A stretch of DNA of 9,476 nt from Puniceicoccales bacterium (GTDB lineage Bacteria; Verrucomicrobiota; Verrucomicrobiia; Opitutales; LL51): contig JAIRXD010000009.1 of the NCBI GenBank assembly GCA_031268545.1, forward strand, positions 1-9,476, read 5' to 3'. Positions 6,216-9,476 of the stretch are shown here, piece by piece (the first letter of the stretch is position 1; every line of letters starts with the position of its first letter). The position numbers and the translations under genes are program-made. Under the pieces are notes generated by a model. That model worked only from the letters and a program-made list of their open reading frames with translations. It did not search any database and was not told the DNA's origin.

Positions 6216-7835
6216 ATGGATGGATATAGTGATAAGAAAATATTTATTGCAGCTATTATGCTCATGTTTGTTCAGGTTTCCCCGTATAGCAATGGGCTTC
6301 CTGACAATAAATCCTATGATAAGATGAGTAAGGATGAAAAGAGAGTATTCCAAAAATATGTGGCAGAGGAGGCCATGAGAAAAGTAAAGAGTAAGAATCC
6401 TAAAAAATGGCATATGGATGAAGGCGAAAATGAAAAACATAAAGGTGTGGTAAAAATGGCCATTCAAAATGGCAATGAAGTTCCTAGCAATAAACACTAT
6501 AATCAGATGAGTGAGTATGAAAAGATAGTATTCAAAAAATATGTGGCAGAGAAGGCCGCTGCCGAGAGTTATAAATTAAAAGAAATAAGGGATAAAAAAC
6601 TGGAAGAGGAGAAACAGAGATATGATAATGAAATATATCTATTGAAAAGCCAGGAGCCAGATATTTTCAATTTATTAAAGGATAGGTTGGATAGCATTAC
6701 AACCATAAGTCTGGACAACCCGATCGACCTGGTCCAGCTTACAAAAGAACAGAAATTTGAAAATTTCCCAAGACCAAATATAACTCCTGCCCAATATAAA
6801 AATATTATCGTTCAGGAAACACATCTGCCGAGTGTCAATGAACAAAAAATTCTACAAAGAGATCTTAAATCTGCTTTCGCTGTATCCTTGGACATTAGTG
6901 AAAATCTTAGAAAGATTGCGCGGGGTTTCCATGAAAAGAAAGCAGAGATTTTTAAAAACCAACCTAAGATGGAAAGAGTTTTTGATGAACTATTTGAGCA
7001 GATAGACGCAAAGGTTTTTGCAATTAGATCAGAAGAACTTGGACCCTATATTTCTGATAAATCAAAATTGGACCAAATAAAAATTCTTGCATTGAGGGGA
7101 CAGGAATCATATCTGAGAACCCAATATCAGGTCATGGAATTTCTTGGAAATCTATTGGACGACCAGAACCCCGGAGCCATTAAAGCTACCCTTGATGTAT
7201 TTGAAGAATTATCTATCTATAATGGTGTAGATAAACCCTTAGCTGATATAGTGAAGAACGCATTTGGCTATGAAATTTCAGAATGTCCAAACGTTATGGT
7301 GGACAGTCATTTTGCTATCAGTATGGATTCCATCCTAAAGGAAACTGGAAATAAATTTATCAATGAGGCTAGAAGGATTACTGCACGCCGTGCTAATCTA
7401 AAAAAAGATTCAGCATTTATGGGCTTAGTAGAGTCCGTTGAGGTTTGGAGAAAGGCAGTGAAAAATATCAATGAAAGAATTGCCAATTTCTATGAAAAAA
7501 TATCTTTACCGCAAGATGGAAGTAAATTGCTTGACCCTCAACTTCGGGGACATTTCATAAAGATGATCGATAGGTCTCCGTTCTCAGATTTATTTGATAT
7601 ATCTTATTACAAGGATGTTCCCACGATGGCAAAGGGAATTCTTATAAGGATGCCTAAAGAAGTTTTGGATTCCATTAGAACGTTCAATCAATGTAGAATC
7701 CAGTCCTATGAATCCAGTAATTTCTTTAAAGCCCTAGGTTCATTCATCGATGAACTTTTAGTAATTCCTTCGGAAGTGCGCAGGCTGCAGGAAAAAATTG
7801 CTGAGGTTAGGAATTTTTTAATCGAGTATAAATAA
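6216..7835 (+). CDS. large secreted helical protein with a duplicated 25-residue motif; function unknown
   Basis: This encodes 539 residues. The signal peptide has DKK followed by a hydrophobic core (about 9-22), with a cut probably near 27. Two copies of a motif of the form P-x-N-K-x-Y-x-x-M-S-x-x-E-K-x-V-F-x-K-Y-V-A-E-x-A occur at residues 29-53 and 90-114 (16 of 25 identical). A charged helical/coiled-coil stretch follows (about 115-150). The rest is predicted mostly helical without a domain I recognise, and it contains only two cysteines (Cys about 370 and 490), unlike its exported neighbours. It has a perfect promoter with no room for a leader or Shine-Dalgarno and ends at a clear terminator, so it is a single-gene unit. 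Substrate and role are unknown; the size, export and repeats would suit a surface or secreted interaction protein. Confidence 0.8.
   Translation: MDGYSDKKIFIAAIMLMFVQVSPYSNGLPDNKSYDKMSKDEKRVFQKYVAEEAMRKVKSKNPKKWHMDEGENEKHKGVVKMAIQNGNEVPSNKHYNQMSEYEKIVFKKYVAEKAAAESYKLKEIRDKKLEEEKQRYDNEIYLLKSQEPDIFNLLKDRLDSITTISLDNPIDLVQLTKEQKFENFPRPNITPAQYKNIIVQETHLPSVNEQKILQRDLKSAFAVSLDISENLRKIARGFHEKKAEIFKNQPKMERVFDELFEQIDAKVFAIRSEELGPYISDKSKLDQIKILALRGQESYLRTQYQVMEFLGNLLDDQNPGAIKATLDVFEELSIYNGVDKPLADIVKNAFGYEISECPNVMVDSHFAISMDSILKETGNKFINEARRITARRANLKKDSAFMGLVESVEVWRKAVKNINERIANFYEKISLPQDGSKLLDPQLRGHFIKMIDRSPFSDLFDISYYKDVPTMAKGILIRMPKEVLDSIRTFNQCRIQSYESSNFFKALGSFIDELLVIPSEVRRLQEKIAEVRNFLIEYK
6300..6374 (+). 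repeat. coding repeat copy 1 (75 bp)
   Basis: Encodes residues 29-53 of the 6216 protein. It aligns without gaps to 6483-6557, with 64 of 75 bases identical. Confidence 0.92.
6483..6557 (+). repeat. coding repeat copy 2 (75 bp)
   Basis: Encodes residues 90-114. The 11 differences from copy 1 all fall at codon positions 1 or 2 and all change the amino acid. The 16 identical residues use identical codons. Confidence 0.92.
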
Positions 7836-7863
7836 TATCCATTCCATTAGATATAACTAAAAC

Positions 7864-7892
7864 CTCAGTTCCGTTTGGAGCTGAGATTTTTT
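7864..7892 (+). terminator. intrinsic (Rho-independent) terminator of the 6216 gene
   Basis: CTCAGTTCC (7864-7872) pairs with GGAGCTGAG (7877-7885) in a 9-bp stem with one T-G pair and a GTTT loop, followed by six Ts (7887-7892). It sits 29 bases after the TAA and separates the 6216 and 7995 units. Confidence 0.87.
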
Positions 7893-7956
7893 ATTGGCCA
7901 CAGCGACCGATGGCCTGGTTATCGATGTCAAGGAAATGTAAAAATTAATCCAGTGG

Positions 7957-7986
7957 TTGCTTTGGCCAGAGTTGTGGCTATAGAAT
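7957..7986 (+). promoter_or_regulatory. putative promoter of the 7995 gene with a dyad in the spacer
   Basis: TTGCTT (7957-7962), an 18-base spacer and TAGAAT (7981-7986), 8 bases before ATG 7995, again predicting a leaderless message. The whole spacer is TGGCCA-N6-TGGCTA (7963-7980), a 6-bp imperfect dyad that could be an operator. Confidence 0.55.
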
Positions 7987-7990
7987 AGGG

Positions 7991-8007
7991 TACTATGAAA
8001 ACAAAAA
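7991..8007 (+). repeat. 17-bp start-region repeat, copy 1
   Basis: TACTATGAAAACAAAAA spans the start codon of the 7995 gene and is identical to 8908-8924. The 262 gene shares its central ATGAAAACAA. Confidence 0.7.
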
Positions 8008-8873
8008 GTGTTTTATTGATGGCCCTATTGGGATTGACTAATGATTATAATTGTTATGCTAGCGGGAAGCCGCCGATGATTCTAGCCCAATCGGAGCAAT
8101 CGAATGAGTCGGATGAATCCAGCGATTATTCCGACGGAATGATTGAGGAAGAGGACAGCAGCGGAGAAGAGGAGGAGGAGGAAGAAGTGAAAGAAACTGT
8201 AAAATTTTCTCGATTTTTCCAGCCTCCGAAGCCAGAGCCTGTGGATCCAATTCTGAATGATCTTTCCGGTAGTATAATTACGAAGCTAGATCATTGGGCA
8301 TTGCGTAGTAGTATATGTGCTCTTATAAGTCAAAAAGTTGGAAGGAAGCCATATAACTTCAAAGAGGAAGACATGGAAAGGGACTGGGAATTTATAGTGA
8401 GGTATATCTTTGATGCACTAAGACCAAACTGCGATGAATTGAGTTTGGTAGGTAACATTATGATATTAAACCCAAAAATGAATGAAGATCTTACTATTAT
8501 ATATAACTGTAACGAAGAGCAAATGATGGAATTACAGGATTTATATGATGAATTTATTAGTAAATGTGATCCAGCCAAGATACGGTTATATTTTAAACAT
8601 GCTGATATGTGCATAGCTGAGTGTCGTTTTTCCAATGATCGGAACTATGATGATGATTGGCAAAGCCGAAGGGAATTTTGGGCTGAAAAGCTGAGACACT
8701 CCCTGGATGACATAGATAATGAGGGGGATTTGGATGAATTATTAAGACATATAGATCTTACCGGCCTTACAAGGTTTTATGACGATGAATATGATCAGGG
8801 GAGTGTAGATTTATACAATGATATGCAAAATAGGATCAGCGAAGCGAGAAGGAGGCTAGGAAATCATGATTAG
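7995..8873 (+). CDS. secreted protein with acidic low-complexity linker; function unknown
   Basis: This encodes 292 residues. The start MKTKSVLLMALLGL is a signal peptide, with a likely cut after YAS (about residue 23). Residues 32-65 are Ser/Asp/Glu-rich and end in a run of eight Glu, a flexible acidic linker. The region from about 85 to 292 is globular, helical and acidic, with six cysteines (108, 136, 172, 191, 206, 210) and no recognised domain. Codons for the acidic run form a polypurine tract (about 8143-8200). The promoter lies against the start codon, with no Shine-Dalgarno. The next gene follows after 38 bases without a clear terminator, so the two may be co-transcribed. Its first bases match those of the 8912 gene over 17 positions. 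Role unknown; the acidic linker and export suggest a surface or host-facing protein, but this is inference. Confidence 0.78.
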   Translation: MKTKSVLLMALLGLTNDYNCYASGKPPMILAQSEQSNESDESSDYSDGMIEEEDSSGEEEEEEEVKETVKFSRFFQPPKPEPVDPILNDLSGSIITKLDHWALRSSICALISQKVGRKPYNFKEEDMERDWEFIVRYIFDALRPNCDELSLVGNIMILNPKMNEDLTIIYNCNEEQMMELQDLYDEFISKCDPAKIRLYFKHADMCIAECRFSNDRNYDDDWQSRREFWAEKLRHSLDDIDNEGDLDELLRHIDLTGLTRFYDDEYDQGSVDLYNDMQNRISEARRRLGNHD

Positions 8874-8907
8874 CTAGGAAATTTTAGTTAATTGGATGGG
8901 AATTTTT

Positions 8908-8924
8908 TACTATGAAAACAAAAA
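8908..8924 (+). repeat. 17-bp start-region repeat, copy 2
   Basis: Identical to 7991-8007, spanning the start codon of the 8912 gene. After this point the two coding sequences diverge. Confidence 0.7.
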
Positions 8925-9466
8925 CAGAGAAAAAATATATGATGGGCGGAGCATGGGGTTTCTATGCACTGCTCTGGGTGATTCTAGGAAGTCTGTGCTA
9001 CACACCTTCCTATTCAGCGGATACTACTATTAAGATTCAGAGTGCTGTACTAAAAGATATCCAGATTCTGAATGATAGATTTAATAATCCTGATAAAGTC
9101 AAAGATAACGAATTAAAAGAGATTTATAAAAAATTCAACAATCACAATGTACTTATAGCTCCGGATATGGAAGGCTATTCGGTGTACATCTCGGGCTTCG
9201 GTGTATTGATGAACAGTACTGAAAAAACAGCAATGCAAAACGACTTGTCGGGGGCTATAAATAGTATTGGTCAAGGCAACAAAACTGTCAATGTCTTCGA
9301 TATGCTGGACATTTCCTGCTTGGCATATAATGAAGGTAACCAAGATCCGATCAATGCTGATACACTGCGCAATGAAGTTTGCACAGAAGGTATAAATTTG
9401 TATGAATTATATGGAGTATTTAGATTATTGAGGGTAATCAAAAATTGGACAACCGAAATAACTTGA
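8912..9466 (+). CDS. small secreted protein of unknown function
   Basis: This encodes 184 residues. The signal peptide is long: a basic MKTKTEKK start, a hydrophobic core at about 13-29 and an AXA-like site SYSA, with cleavage after residue 36. The mature protein (about 148 residues) is mixed alpha/beta by appearance, with two cysteines (136 and 157) that could pair after export. No domain was recognised. It follows the 7995 gene by 38 bases. I see no convincing promoter in that gap and only a GGATGGG purine run (8894-8900) 11 bases before the ATG, so co-transcription is plausible. It is the only gene here ending in TGA. The stop lies 10 bases from the window edge, so the gene is complete. 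Confidence 0.75.
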   Translation: MKTKTEKKYMMGGAWGFYALLWVILGSLCYTPSYSADTTIKIQSAVLKDIQILNDRFNNPDKVKDNELKEIYKKFNNHNVLIAPDMEGYSVYISGFGVLMNSTEKTAMQNDLSGAINSIGQGNKTVNVFDMLDISCLAYNEGNQDPINADTLRNEVCTEGINLYELYGVFRLLRVIKNWTTEIT

Positions 9467-9476
9467 GAGCATAAAC

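Noticed and set aside
7895..7917. GGCCA...TGGCC hairpin after the terminator at 7864
   Set aside because: Five-bp stem with a 10-base loop and no T-run; too weak to call as a regulatory RNA or second terminator.
1..9476. CRISPR array, insertion sequence, integrase or phage genes, toxin-antitoxin pair
   Set aside because: No regularly spaced repeats, transposase or integrase motifs, terminal inverted repeats or paired small overlapping genes were seen. The tRNA genes have no repeated 3' ends nearby that would mark an integration site.

Overview
This is a window of bacterial chromosome, AT-rich in its accessory genes. It holds two housekeeping tRNA genes, one tandem-ACT-domain protein, one alpha-D-phosphohexomutase broken by a single in-frame stop, and six open genes that look secreted or are of unknown function, plus the tail of a seventh at the left edge. 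The mutase (FGTGGIRGRT with a long insertion before the PEFPAIG segment) and the small tandem-ACT protein resemble versions I associate with Verrucomicrobiota (Opitutae/Puniceicoccales-like). That placement comes from memory of the families, not from a search. The many orphan secreted proteins and the decayed mutase would fit a host-associated or otherwise specialised lineage, but this is inference.

Layout. 1-168: 3' end of an Asn-rich unknown CDS. 262-840: small secreted Cys-containing protein. 857-929 (minus): tRNA-Gly(GCC), convergent with the preceding gene. 1067-1525: tandem ACT-domain protein. 1580-2743: exported protein with an 11-Cys N-terminal module followed by a phytase-like/NHL beta-propeller. 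2802-3836: exported or membrane-anchored Cys-rich protein whose first ~100 mature residues faintly recall the Skp1/BTB (POZ) pattern. 3933-5918: phosphohexomutase interrupted by TAA at 4368-4370. 6002-6091: tRNA-Ser(GCT). 6216-7835: large secreted, mostly helical protein with a duplicated 25-residue motif, ending at a clear intrinsic terminator (7864-7892). 7995-8873: secreted protein with an acidic low-complexity linker. 8912-9466: small secreted protein. No stretch longer than 300 bases lacks a gene.

How the genes work together. No metabolic operon is evident. Most genes appear to be individual transcription units with their own sigma-70-type promoter. The -10 box of several lies only 7-9 bases before the ATG, at 1580 and 6216 with identical TTGACA-N16-(T/C)ATAAT-N7-ATG geometry, so leaderless mRNAs are predicted. 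The secreted genes share signal peptides, cysteines in the exported part and, in three cases, an ATGAAAACAA start. They look like a locus of lineage-specific exported proteins scattered among housekeeping genes.

I recognise no known defence, secretion or biosynthetic system here. The most notable signals are the leaderless promoter architecture, the duplicated motif whose copies differ only at codon positions 1 and 2, the single-codon lesion in the mutase, and the Cys-module/propeller fusion.
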